A stretch of 64,000 nt of DNA. Source: Paenibacillus lignilyticus. GTDB lineage: Bacteria; Bacillota; Bacilli; Paenibacillales; Paenibacillaceae. This document shows, one piece after another, positions 17,287 to 25,142 of the stretch (positions are counted from its first letter, which is position 1; each line of letters opens with the position of its first letter). Made by a program: the position numbers and the translations under genes. The stretch is from NCBI RefSeq assembly GCF_017942085.1, contig NZ_JAGKSP010000003.1, positions 434,001 through 498,000 on the forward strand, read 5' to 3'. The notes beneath the pieces are model-generated. The model was not told the DNA's origin, searched no databases, and worked only from the letters and a program-made list of their open reading frames with translations.

Positions 17287-18306
17287 CTATGAGATTAAAT
17301 GACGACGGAACAAGTTCACCAGCTCTTCATTCCAGCGATCGACCCAATTACAAACGAAAGATGCGCGCTCGATCTGATCATGCCAGATTGCCTCCGAATC
17401 CATTCCTTCGAATAACCTGCCGGCAAAATGAAGCCAGACGTCGATCATCCGAATCTTTATTAACGCAGGCAGCAGCTGCACTTCTTCCTCCGTCAGTTTC
17501 GCCGCTTCACCATAGCCGCTGCAGAATAACTCTATCCTTCGAAAGGCTTCTTCTTCGTCTTCACTCGGAAATTCGGCTAAAGCAACAGCCAGTTCCATTG
17601 CTCTTACATCCATCGTGCAGAATTCGAAGTCCAGCAGTCCCGTTATTCGATCGCCTTCAGCTACCGCATTCGTAAACACGATATCTCCGTGGATCCACTG
17701 CGGCTGCAGGCCGGCAATGTGATTTCTTAACGCCGCTAATTGTTCTCTTGCACGCTGAAGTCCATCCAGCTTCTCCCGGCTTTTTAAAAGGCGCTCAGAG
17801 CGCTCGCATAACCCTATAAGAACCTCGGCCGACATGGAACCATGGATTTCCTCGAGCTCGTAATAGGGTTTATACTGGGGGAATGTTTCCGGCTTCAACG
17901 TTAAGCCGGCCAGTGCGAGAGAAAGCTCTCCTGCGGCATAGCCAAGACCGGATATATGCGAATCGAAGTCAGGCCTTGGCCTGTTCCCGTTAATATACCG
18001 ATATAAGGCTGCCAGCTTGCCATCCGAGCCGATCGTAACCGAGTCGCTTGCGTGATTGAGAACCGGGCGAGGCACTTCGAACGATAACTGATGCCGCTGG
18101 AGCTCATATAAAATTTCATGCTCTGTTCTTATAAACGCATCGTTACGGTGGTTCTCGTATACGCGGAGCACGAACTTCTCCCCATCGGAATAAACCATGC
18201 GAGTCGTATTATTCATTCCGCTTTCTTCCTGCCTGAGCATCCAATTCGGATCAAGCGGATAAGCATTCAAGTACTCGGCAAATTCCCCTACTCTGATTTG
18301 ACTCAT
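17287..18306 (-). CDS. APH/ChoK-like phosphotransferase
   Basis: The 339-residue protein has the aminoglycoside-phosphotransferase fold. The catalytic loop is WIHGDIVFTN and the metal-binding DFEF follows about 15 residues later. Relatives include homoserine kinase type II, spore-coat CotS-type proteins and small-molecule kinases, so a resistance role should not be assumed. ATG 18306 has GGAGG 11 bases upstream; a longer frame to 18501 overlaps the MOSC gene and is rejected. It lies 58 bases after the MOSC gene and is probably co-transcribed with it. Confidence 0.85.
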   Translation of the reverse strand: MSQIRVGEFAEYLNAYPLDPNWMLRQEESGMNNTTRMVYSDGEKFVLRVYENHRNDAFIRTEHEILYELQRHQLSFEVPRPVLNHASDSVTIGSDGKLAALYRYINGNRPRPDFDSHISGLGYAAGELSLALAGLTLKPETFPQYKPYYELEEIHGSMSAEVLIGLCERSERLLKSREKLDGLQRAREQLAALRNHIAGLQPQWIHGDIVFTNAVAEGDRITGLLDFEFCTMDVRAMELAVALAEFPSEDEEEAFRRIELFCSGYGEAAKLTEEEVQLLPALIKIRMIDVWLHFAGRLFEGMDSEAIWHDQIERASFVCNWVDRWNEELVNLFRRHLIS

Positions 18307-18364
18307 ATATGCCGCTGCCTCCAATTGTTGCACCTTTATTTCAGCCTTTTCGGCCTGCCGGCAC

Positions 18365-19024
18365 TTATTCGGCTTCCAGCTTCTCAAGCCTGCCGGCAAG
18401 CGTATGCTGCCAGCTTTCCGACAATTCCGCAATGGCAAGCAAGCTGCGTATACCCGCCTTGTCCTGTTTGTCGATGTGCATGACTCGGTTGGCTTCGGCA
18501 ATCGTAATCGCAGCCGGATGACTCTCTGTCAGGAGCAGCTTCTCCCCTTGTCTTACATGCCCTTCCGCAAGCACGCGCAAATAGAAGCCGGTAAAGCCGT
18601 TTAATTGTACTTCGTGAGCCAGCTCCGGCAATTGATGCTTCATGCCGAGCTTGTAGCAGGGCTGTCTAGGCTGACTGACTTGGACTACGGTTTCCCCGAC
18701 GCTCCATATATCTCCAATACAAACTTCATGCTCCGTCAGAGCGGAAACGGTGAAATTCTCGCCAAAGGCGCCCGGAAGAACTTCGCGCTGCCAGCGTCCT
18801 TCCCAATACGGGAAATGTTCGGCCGAATACACGCAAACGGCTTTATCTGCACCGCCGTGAAAGACAAGATCACCCTGACCGTCACCGTTTAACCCTGTAC
18901 GAGACAAATAAACAGGCTGTGTTCCAATCGGACTCTTATTGATGCCGGTGCTTATATCTTTTTTCCCGAATTTTACGGTTTCCGGCAGACCCGTATTAAT
19001 CGAAATCACTGTTCCAAGCTCCAT
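18365..19024 (-). CDS. MOSC domain protein (YiiM/YflK family)
   Basis: The 219-residue protein matches the length of YflK/YiiM (about 220). It contains a MOSC domain with VFHGGADKAVCVY near residue 55 and the conserved Cys in QPRQPCYKLG near 120, followed by a C-terminal three-helix extension. MOSC proteins bind molybdenum cofactor; YiiM reduces N-hydroxylated compounds. AAGGAGGAG precedes ATG 19024. A strong promoter lies directly upstream (19064-19092). Confidence 0.93.
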   Translation of the reverse strand: MELGTVISINTGLPETVKFGKKDISTGINKSPIGTQPVYLSRTGLNGDGQGDLVFHGGADKAVCVYSAEHFPYWEGRWQREVLPGAFGENFTVSALTEHEVCIGDIWSVGETVVQVSQPRQPCYKLGMKHQLPELAHEVQLNGFTGFYLRVLAEGHVRQGEKLLLTESHPAAITIAEANRVMHIDKQDKAGIRSLLAIAELSESWQHTLAGRLEKLEAE

Positions 19025-19063
19025 CCCTGCTCCTCCTTCAACGATCTCTGTATATTACAACGA

Positions 19064-19092
19064 ATTATAAGCCGAATTATGGAAGCATGCAA
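19064..19092 (-). promoter_or_regulatory. Promoter of MOSC gene
   Basis: TTGCAT (19087-19092), a 17-base spacer, and a perfect TATAAT (19064-19069). Confidence 0.75.
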
Positions 19093-19223
19093 TCCTTAAC
19101 GCCGTTAATAATAGTGATTTTGACATGATTTCCCCTAATGGATCACGTTGTTACAGATCGTGTCGAAAGCGCTCTTATCATGTTGTTTCGTGCGCTTCCC
19201 CGGGAAATAGTCGCGAGCAATTG

Positions 19224-19259
19224 GGGAAATATTTTCCGAGGTTCACTTTAATATTTCCC
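19224..19259. repeat. Inverted repeat after the APC permease gene
   Basis: GGGAAATATT and AATATTTCCC are perfect 10-base arms separated by 16 bases, located 40-75 bases after the permease stop. It lacks a T-run, so it is either a weak terminator or an RNA-stabilising hairpin. Confidence 0.5.
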
Positions 19260-19300
19260 TATGCGCCAATCTGGATTCGATAAGCTGAACGAGTTGACTT

Positions 19301-20980
19301 CTAATGTTGCGGGAATTTTCTTTCAATTCTGATACATTCATCGATGGATCTCCGACTGAACCGAATCGAGCCCACAACCTTGAACGGCACCTTCTTCAGC
19401 AAGGCCCGGTATTTCCATTCAATTAAAAGCCCTCCAATCAAGACTGCGATAGTGATTGAAAGAAGGACAATAGGATTCATGAATGCAAACGCCCCTGCCG
19501 CGCTAATTGATAGCCAGCATACTGAAATCGCATCCGCAAACACCCCATAGGCGCCAAGATTCCACGGTCCTTTTAGCTTCGAAAGATTGCGATTCGTTAT
19601 TTCCCCATACAGTTTAGCTCCAATGGGAAGCGCCAAAGCGATATGCAGCGCGGCTACACTAAATAAGATCAGCTGCAAAAGAGTGGTTTGCGGAGTCATC
19701 GCACCGGCTGCCACCGCTTTGAACACCAATGAAGTCACGCAGGCAACTATAGATACAGCAAGCACCGCACGAAGAGGCGTGCGATACAGCACGGATACCG
19801 CGGAAAGCCTGCTTGAGAATGGCACAGCCTCGTCCCTCGCCATCGCGAACAACGTGCGCGATGCTGCCGCCACAGACGCATTCCCATTCATCCACACAAA
19901 CGAAATAACGAGCAATAGTAGAATCGTATTACTCATTGCCCCCCATTTGGTGGTCCAGAGGGTTATAAACCAAGTTCCGATGTCTGAATAGGCGTATAGC
20001 CCCTCACTTCCGAGCGGAAACCACATCATCAGAAGCACGAACAATATAAATCCGAATAAACCAAGTGCAACGGAAGAGAAGAAGATCGACCACGGCACGA
20101 TGATCCGAGGATCCTTCGTTTCTTCTGCCATCTGTCCGGCATGGTCGATACCCAGAAACAGACGTTGCAGCATTAGCATCCCGATTACCATCCCCGATTG
20201 GCTATTGCCTGCAGCGGAACCCGCGATGGGGTCCGTACCCGACAGCATTTGAAAGGGATAAATGGCCGGCCATGACGCCGCAACGAAGAACAGAATGATC
20301 GCCAGCCATACCACCAGCTGCAGGCCGGAAGAAATCGCTGCTATTTTGCCTATGGAGTGAACCCCTCTTACATTCAGAAGTGCTTGCGTGAGAAACAGCA
20401 CGATAAGGAGCGCATAATACAACTCTCCGCCGCCAGCATAGCCTAACCTCGTCTCCATCACTTTATAAAGCCAATCTGCCAGAAGCAGATTCGCAGTTAC
20501 AAGCATGAGAATCGTACCCAGGAAATGCAGCCAGCCCGACCACAAGCCCATCCGGCGTCCGCCCGCGGATAACGCCCAATGATAGCAGCCGCCGGCAGTC
20601 GGGATGGCAGACGCAAGCGCTGCAAGCGAGCTAGCCGTTACGATGCCTAGGCAGGTTAGGACAGGCCAACCGAATCCGATGACCGCTGGGCCGCCTGCAG
20701 CCAGCGCCGGACCAAGAAACAGGACCGCTCCGCCAATCATAGATAAGGATGTAAAGGACAGCCCAAACAGGGATAACCCGCCCATATGCCTCGTCAGTTG
20801 CTGGGCAAATCCAATGCCGTTCAGATCATGTTTATCCTGCATATACCGCACATAGGGAGAGAAGTGATGCAAGGATTGGTGCAAGGACCGCTTCGCGCCT
20901 CGTTCTGCTGTACGGGCGATAACAAGGGAGAGACCACATGCACATACGATAATCAAACAACCGGCCCATAGCAAAAACAA
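19301..20980 (-). CDS. APC-superfamily amino acid/polyamine permease
   Basis: A highly hydrophobic protein of about 559 residues with the APC core: GLSFTSLSMIGG near the first core helix and some 12 membrane segments. The start is uncertain. TTG 20980 has a strong AAGGGGGTGG site and would add one extra N-terminal membrane helix. ATG 20842 fits the family start better but has no site. ATG 21082 is unlikely because the terminator of the upstream gene (21035-21072) lies inside that extension. The substrate is unknown; an amino acid is likely. It is monocistronic. Confidence 0.85.
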   Translation of the reverse strand: MFLLWAGCLIIVCACGLSLVIARTAERGAKRSLHQSLHHFSPYVRYMQDKHDLNGIGFAQQLTRHMGGLSLFGLSFTSLSMIGGAVLFLGPALAAGGPAVIGFGWPVLTCLGIVTASSLAALASAIPTAGGCYHWALSAGGRRMGLWSGWLHFLGTILMLVTANLLLADWLYKVMETRLGYAGGGELYYALLIVLFLTQALLNVRGVHSIGKIAAISSGLQLVVWLAIILFFVAASWPAIYPFQMLSGTDPIAGSAAGNSQSGMVIGMLMLQRLFLGIDHAGQMAEETKDPRIIVPWSIFFSSVALGLFGFILFVLLMMWFPLGSEGLYAYSDIGTWFITLWTTKWGAMSNTILLLLVISFVWMNGNASVAAASRTLFAMARDEAVPFSSRLSAVSVLYRTPLRAVLAVSIVACVTSLVFKAVAAGAMTPQTTLLQLILFSVAALHIALALPIGAKLYGEITNRNLSKLKGPWNLGAYGVFADAISVCWLSISAAGAFAFMNPIVLLSITIAVLIGGLLIEWKYRALLKKVPFKVVGSIRFSRRSIDECIRIERKFPQH

Positions 20981-21034
20981 AGTCGCCACCCCCTTACTTG
21001 ACTTTATGAGCGCGGCAATCCCAACAGCACAACT

Positions 21035-21072
21035 AAAAAATCCGCCGGCATCGGAGCTGCCAGGACGGATTG
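21035..21072 (-). terminator. Terminator of the receiver-domain gene
   Basis: On the minus strand AATCCG and CGGATT close a hairpin with an inner TGGCA/TGCCG helix, followed by TTTTTT. It argues against the longest possible start of the downstream permease. Confidence 0.85.
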
Positions 21073-21102
21073 AATCTTGCATGTTTATTCGATTGGAGGC
21101 TT

Positions 21103-21678
21103 TTAATCAGCCTTGCAATCCTTTTTCTTCAAGCTGTTCAACACACGATTCTTCACTTGCTCGATATCAAACGGCTTGCTGAAAAACGATTGCACGCCCA
21201 GCTGTTTGGCTGCCTCCATCTTAAGGGGATCCCCAAATGCCGTAATCATCGCTACCTGCGCATGTTCGTTCCATCGACGAATGCCTTGGAGTGCCTCAAT
21301 TCCATCCATATCCGGCATCTTCAGATCAAGCAAAATGAAGTCAATCGCCGTCGTACGAACAGTCTCAATCGCGGCAGCCCCGTTGATCGCCTCATACACG
21401 ATCATCCCTTCAAGCTCGAATAATTCTCGGAGCAGCATTCGGATAGCCGCTTGATCATCAACGATGAGGATGCTGCAAATCGGCTTGTTAACCTTTGAAT
21501 CCGATTCTACAGCCGATATTCGCACGGGCTCTGCTGAAGTTTGCTTAGTCTTGAGTTGATGCAGTTGGCTTTGATGGTTGCGTTCCATGACCGGTTTATT
21601 ATTCTCGTGCTGTCTTCGTCTGATCAAGGTGACAGTCAGAATAAAGCAGATTGGCAGCAATATGAGAACATAAATCAT
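21103..21678 (-). CDS. Membrane-anchored single receiver-domain protein
   Basis: The 191-residue protein begins with one hydrophobic helix (residues 2-19) followed by RRR. A polar linker of about 45 residues leads to a complete response-regulator receiver. The acidic pair is Asp74-Asp75, the phospho-acceptor Asp118, the switch Thr146 and the conserved Lys168. No output domain follows. Spo0F- or CheY-like receivers are normally soluble, so the N-terminal anchor is unusual. Its ATG has GAGGAG six bases upstream. There is no adjacent kinase; the 21699-22310 gene lies 20 bases upstream and is probably co-transcribed. Confidence 0.88.
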   Translation of the reverse strand: MIYVLILLPICFILTVTLIRRRQHENNKPVMERNHQSQLHQLKTKQTSAEPVRISAVESDSKVNKPICSILIVDDQAAIRMLLRELFELEGMIVYEAINGAAAIETVRTTAIDFILLDLKMPDMDGIEALQGIRRWNEHAQVAMITAFGDPLKMEAAKQLGVQSFFSKPFDIEQVKNRVLNSLKKKDCKAD

Positions 21679-21698
21679 AAGGATCTCCTCTGGTACAG

Positions 21699-22310
21699 TT
21701 AATTGTTCACATCCATTCGGCCAAGTGGCCCGTTCGGATTAATGATGTCGCTTAGGTCATAGACGGAAATCGGAAAGTACGGAAACCCAAATGCATAAGG
21801 AGTAAGCTCGTATAAGGCAAAATAAATAACTAACGCGCGATCCGCAATGTAGAACGGTTGATCCGGCCGAATGGCGTTGAACGGCTCCAATGTGGCGATT
21901 TGTCGCTCATCGATTTGAGCCTTGATGATATCCGAAAGTCTGCCGACATAGTTACTGCCTGGTTTGAAAAGCTCCGACAATGTGTATGACTTGCCCGTGC
22001 CTGTATCGAACGTAAGCGACTCCTGAAGCGTTAGCCCATGAGCCCCGCCTGTAAACGCGTAATTAAACAACGATAAGCTTAGAATGTCCTTCTCGTTCGT
22101 CTTGACTTCGAAATAACCTTGCATATCGGCGCGCGGATCCTCAAGAGAGCCCTGATCGTGCACGAGCTCGCTTACCGTCCTGCGTATTTTACCGTTAATT
22201 GAATTGCGTGCCGCTGTGTTATGAAGTCCGCTTACGACCGGAACCCAAAGCTCGGCTTTCGGGAACGTGACGCGGGAGGCATGGATAACGGCCGGAAACT
22301 GGAATGCCAT
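21699..22310 (-). CDS. DUF3298 domain protein
   Basis: A 203-residue protein with the pattern FNYAFTGGAHG in its middle, followed by LTFDTGTGKSYTLSELFKPG, characteristic of DUF3298 (with DUF4163), as found in RsiV-like and PdaC-like proteins that bind or sense lysozyme/peptidoglycan. No signal peptide is evident in the first 25 residues, which is unusual for this normally extracytoplasmic domain. The binding site before ATG 22310 is weak (AGGTG). It precedes the membrane receiver gene on the same strand. Confidence 0.82.
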   Translation of the reverse strand: MAFQFPAVIHASRVTFPKAELWVPVVSGLHNTAARNSINGKIRRTVSELVHDQGSLEDPRADMQGYFEVKTNEKDILSLSLFNYAFTGGAHGLTLQESLTFDTGTGKSYTLSELFKPGSNYVGRLSDIIKAQIDERQIATLEPFNAIRPDQPFYIADRALVIYFALYELTPYAFGFPYFPISVYDLSDIINPNGPLGRMDVNN

Positions 22311-22363
22311 GATGGAACACCTGCCTATTCTAGGTTAATGCTCCATTGTATGCCGGTTCCTAA

Positions 22364-22864
22364 TTAGATGACTCTTCTCATCTCATGCCATTCAATGCCC
22401 CCATGCGTGGATGCCGAAACCGCTACATACTCGAACCCGAGTCCTTCATAGAAAGCGATCAGATGCTGTTCGCACATGAGAACGATAGTAGCGAGCCGAT
22501 CGTCTTCCGCTTGTTTGATAAGCGCTCTCATCAGCGCGGATCCAATCCCGCTGAAACGATGCTCGGGAGCGACTGCCACGGACAGAATGACAAGGTGGTT
22601 TCCACCGGCTTCGGCACTGTGCGCGCTCTTCACCGCATCGCTCTCGCAGCTGCTTTCCGCTGTACGAACTCCGCAGGATAGCCCAATAAGCTCGTTATCC
22701 TGCCAAGCTGACCAGAAATAGCCCGGGAAATGCTGCTGTCGGAACGCAAAAGATTCCCGCGTTGCCGCAGCTTCAACCGGATAACATGCGAGCTCCAGCG
22801 CATGTGCGGCATCGAGCTCGCTTTGTTCGATTGGCCGCAGCTCATAGGTAATGGATGCACTCAC
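22364..22864 (-). CDS. GNAT family N-acetyltransferase
   Basis: A 166-residue GNAT enzyme. The acetyl-CoA site is SVAVAPEHRFSGIGSALM near residues 95-112, and the C-terminal FYEGLGFEYV is typical of the family. The sequence resembles arylalkylamine/serotonin acetyltransferases, but the substrate cannot be named. Its GTG start at 22864 overlaps the stop of the PhnC-like ATPase gene by four bases (GTGA), so the two are translationally coupled. Confidence 0.9.
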   Translation of the reverse strand: MSASITYELRPIEQSELDAAHALELACYPVEAAATRESFAFRQQHFPGYFWSAWQDNELIGLSCGVRTAESSCESDAVKSAHSAEAGGNHLVILSVAVAPEHRFSGIGSALMRALIKQAEDDRLATIVLMCEQHLIAFYEGLGFEYVAVSASTHGGIEWHEMRRVI

Positions 22865-23586
22865 AGCAGCATTTTCTCCCGCTCTGTCATTTTTCTTCCC
22901 TTGATATCCAGCACGAGCTTCCCGTTATTCAAACCGATTATCCGATCTGCGAACCGCTCCGCCCAGTCACCTTGATGCATGACCGCAACTACCGAGATCC
23001 CTTGCGTCTGGCACATCTTCTTCAAATCGGACAGCACTTGCTCTGCCGCATGCGGGTCCAGCCCGGATACCGGTTCATCCGTGAGCAGTGTCTTGGCACC
23101 GTGAACCAAAGCGCGCGCCATCGCAATACGCTGCTTCTCCCCGCCGCTCAGCTTATCGCCTTTCTGATGTGCTTTCTCAAGCAGCCCCATCTTCTCGATC
23201 ATATCCATGGCACCCATGTAGTCATCACTGCGAATCATACCTGTTACTCGGCGCCAGATCGGGGTTTGGTGCGTCGTGCCGATGAGCACGTTCTTGAGTG
23301 CGGTCCGTTTGCCGATTAAGGTCGGCTTCTCTTCGAGATAAGCGATTTCACGACGGATTTTCATTTTGCCAAGCAGACCTTTTTTGAGAATATCGACGCC
23401 GTCCACGATGTAGGAGCCGCCGCTCCACGACTCCCTCATCGCCAAGCAACGAAGAAGCATGGACTTTCCGCTTCCGCTTGCCCCTTTAACGGCGATAAAT
23501 TCACCGGGTTCTATGTTAAAGCTGATCCCGGAGAGCACCTTCGGCCCGCCCGGAATTTGTTTGGATAGTTGATCGACTTTTATCAT
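22861..23586 (-). CDS. PhnC-like ABC transporter ATPase without permease
   Basis: The 241-residue ATPase has Walker A GASGSGKS near residue 35, signature LSGGEKQR, Walker B TLLTDEP and the switch His in VVAVMHQ. It most resembles phosphonate-importer PhnC ATPases. No binding protein or permease gene is next to it; its only partner is a GNAT gene overlapping by four bases. It could serve a permease elsewhere or have a non-transport role. AAAGGAG lies eight bases before ATG 23586. Confidence 0.88.
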   Translation of the reverse strand: MIKVDQLSKQIPGGPKVLSGISFNIEPGEFIAVKGASGSGKSMLLRCLAMRESWSGGSYIVDGVDILKKGLLGKMKIRREIAYLEEKPTLIGKRTALKNVLIGTTHQTPIWRRVTGMIRSDDYMGAMDMIEKMGLLEKAHQKGDKLSGGEKQRIAMARALVHGAKTLLTDEPVSGLDPHAAEQVLSDLKKMCQTQGISVVAVMHQGDWAERFADRIIGLNNGKLVLDIKGRKMTEREKMLL

Positions 23587-23675
23587 GAGTGGCGCTCCTT
23601 TATGAATGCATTTGCTAATAAATTCGCAGAGTTCTATGTAAGCTATTAATCTAGTTTAAGTTAAAAAAATAATAG

Positions 23676-23704
23676 TTTCCATACGAACAAATGTTTGCTA
23701 TAAT
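23676..23704 (+). promoter_or_regulatory. Promoter of the small LexA-box gene
   Basis: TTTCCA (23676-23681), a 17-base spacer and a perfect TATAAT (23699-23704). A LexA-like box fills the spacer. Confidence 0.7.
23684..23697 (+). promoter_or_regulatory. LexA (DinR)-like box 1
   Basis: CGAACAAATGTTTG fits the Bacillus LexA consensus CGAACRNRYGTTYC except for its last base. It lies between the -35 and -10 boxes of the small gene at 23759. Confidence 0.75.
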
Positions 23705-23711
23705 AAAAACA

Positions 23712-23725
23712 AGAACACACGTTCT
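23712..23725 (+). promoter_or_regulatory. LexA (DinR)-like box 2
   Basis: AGAACACACGTTCT has the GAAC-N4-GTTC core with RNRY in the centre, placed at the predicted transcription start. Together with box 1 it would give tight LexA repression. Confidence 0.8.
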
Positions 23726-23758
23726 AAATTCCCGCCAATTGTGAGGAGGCTAACCATC

Positions 23759-23980
23759 ATGAATAACTGTGAAAACTATCGATTTATCGAAACGCATCGA
23801 CCATTCCGGGATCTAACGTTTAAGTTTTATTCCAACGGCTCCTTGACCATTATCGACAACAGTGCTGATGAAGTCATTAGCCCCCGCGAATTGAAAGGAG
23901 CAAGCTACGACTTCTATGTTCGCAAGAGAATCGCTTATATTAAGCAGGATCTCACAGCGAAATTAAATAAGTATGCCTAA
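23759..23980 (+). CDS. Small protein, predicted SOS-inducible
   Basis: A 73-residue soluble protein starting MNNCENYRFIETHRPF. It has a beta-rich centre (LTFKFYSNGSLTIIDN) and a basic helical C-terminus (YVRKRIAYIKQDLTAKLNKYA). I do not recognise a family. ATG 23759 has GAGGAGG nine bases upstream. Its promoter carries two LexA-type boxes, so expression on DNA damage is predicted. The known small SOS protein YneA has a membrane segment and LysM domain, and this does not. Function is unknown. Confidence 0.8.
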   Translation: MNNCENYRFIETHRPFRDLTFKFYSNGSLTIIDNSADEVISPRELKGASYDFYVRKRIAYIKQDLTAKLNKYA

Positions 23981-23988
23981 CAACTCAC

Positions 23989-24037
23989 AGTCTCTATAGG
24001 TGTCCGCAGCTGACTGCTGACCCGTATAGAGACTGTT
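23989..24037 (+). terminator. Long hairpin after the small LexA-box gene
   Basis: ACAGTCTCTATA and TATAGAGACTGT are 12-base perfect arms around a GC-rich inner region, starting about 10 bases after the stop. No T-run follows on either strand, so termination efficiency is uncertain. It could serve both converging transcripts. Confidence 0.55.
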
Positions 24038-24062
24038 CCCTAGCCCTGCCCCGCCGTATGTA

Positions 24063-24203
24063 TTAAGGCAGCTGTTTGTTAATCCCGTTTAAGCTGGAGG
24101 GCCTGCTCGCTAATTTCTCCAGCTTCTTTAATGAGGAAGAATAATCTCTCCCCTCTGATTCACTACCCCGGTTTTTCTTATTGCTGTTCCGATTTGTTGG
24201 CAT
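24063..24203 (-). CDS. 46-residue hydrophilic small protein (candidate)
   Basis: An unlisted short frame from ATG 24203 to TAA 24063. The product starts MPTNRNSNKKNRGSESEG and ends NGINKQLP. It is rich in Asn, Ser, Lys and Arg, without hydrophobic segments. GGAGG lies ten bases upstream of the ATG, which supports translation. The composition recalls small spore or coat proteins. Upstream on the minus strand, GAATA followed 16 bases later by CAAATA loosely resembles a forespore sigma-G/F promoter, but this is weak. It occupies an otherwise empty 350-base gap. Confidence 0.5.
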   Translation of the reverse strand: MPTNRNSNKKNRGSESEGRDYSSSLKKLEKLASRPSSLNGINKQLP

Positions 24204-24256
24204 ACATCCTTCACCTCCACCTACAGTATTTGTAAATGTTCCCAGTACTATTCGAT

Positions 24257-24286
24257 TTGACGGCGAATCCCAAGATGCGGTAGATT
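24257..24286 (+). promoter_or_regulatory. Promoter of HAD gene
   Basis: TTGACG (24257-24262), an 18-base spacer and TAGATT (24281-24286). Confidence 0.6.
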
Positions 24287-24294
24287 GAATCTAC
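24280..24294. promoter_or_regulatory. Palindromic operator candidate over the HAD -10 box
   Basis: GTAGATT-G-AATCTAC is a perfect 7+1+7 palindrome that contains the -10 hexamer. Its position suggests a repressor operator for the HAD gene. Confidence 0.55.
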
Positions 24295-24330
24295 ACAGCG
24301 AAATCATCTGGGGAAGGAGCCGTGCCTAAG

Positions 24331-25074
24331 ATGAAACAAAGTATTCTATTCGATCTCGATGATACGCTAATTTACTGCAACAAGTATTTCTATTTCGTCA
24401 TTGATCAATTTACGGACCTCATGTCAGACTGGTTCAGAGGTTATGGAATTTCGGCTCAGGAAATCCGTGACAAGCAAACCGAAATCGACATAGCCGGCGT
24501 TCATGTATCCGGCTTTAAGAGCGATCACTTCCCGCAATCCTTTATTGGAACTTATCAGCATTACTCCGATCTGCTGGGTAGACCGATATCCCCCGTAGAA
24601 GTAGATATGCTGTGGAAATTAGGAAGAAGTGTTTACGATCATGAGGTTGAGCCCTATCCGTTCATGGAAGAGACGCTGGACGAGCTGGCGTCCAAAGGTC
24701 ATGAGCTGCACCTTTACACCGGCGGGGAAATGTTAATTCAACAACGTAAAATCAAGGAAATACAGCTGGAGCGATATTTTGGTCCGCGCATCTATGTCCG
24801 TTCGATGAAGAATATCGAAGCGATGGAGAACATCCTTCGAGAAGGCCAATTCGATCGTAAATCGACTTGGATGATCGGCAACTCCATCCGTACGGACGTG
24901 ATTCCCGCCTTGACTTCGGGTATACACGCCATTCACATGAAGACTGATTCCGAATGGGCGTATAATATTGTCGGCATTGATGTAGAGCCAAAGGGCGCAT
25001 TCTTCACCCTCGACCAGCTCCGGGACGTTCCGACAAGTATTCATACTTACCTGAATCAGCGCGGTCCCAATTAA
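24331..25074 (+). CDS. HAD family hydrolase
   Basis: A 247-residue HAD phosphatase-like protein. Motif I FDLDDTL is near residues 8-14. Motif II is in LYTGG near 132. The motif IV region WMIGNSIRTD lies near 190; here N replaces the usual acidic residue of GDS, while the following D is kept. It resembles small-molecule phosphatases of unknown substrate. ATG 24331 is chosen since AAGGAG is 11 bases away; the GTG at 24322 would be too close. It is monocistronic on the plus strand, with a candidate operator over its promoter. Confidence 0.88.
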   Translation: MKQSILFDLDDTLIYCNKYFYFVIDQFTDLMSDWFRGYGISAQEIRDKQTEIDIAGVHVSGFKSDHFPQSFIGTYQHYSDLLGRPISPVEVDMLWKLGRSVYDHEVEPYPFMEETLDELASKGHELHLYTGGEMLIQQRKIKEIQLERYFGPRIYVRSMKNIEAMENILREGQFDRKSTWMIGNSIRTDVIPALTSGIHAIHMKTDSEWAYNIVGIDVEPKGAFFTLDQLRDVPTSIHTYLNQRGPN

Positions 25075-25084
25075 TGATCAAGAA

Positions 25085-25137
25085 GAGGCTTGTCCCACAC
25101 AAGAGTGATTACGACTCCTGTGAGGACAAGCCTCTTT
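25085..25137. terminator. Bidirectional terminator between HAD gene and topB
   Basis: AGAGGCTTGTCC and GGACAAGCCTCT are perfect 12-base arms, followed by TTTCG on the plus strand. topB ends six bases beyond on the other strand. Confidence 0.85.
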
Positions 25138-25142
25138 CGTTC

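Noticed and set aside
17287..18306. APH-like protein as an aminoglycoside resistance gene
   Set aside because: Only the general kinase fold is visible; the family is broad and the neighbour is a MOSC protein, not a resistance cassette.
20980..21082. N-terminal extension of the APC permease to ATG 21082
   Set aside because: It contains the intrinsic terminator of the upstream receiver gene and has no ribosome binding site.
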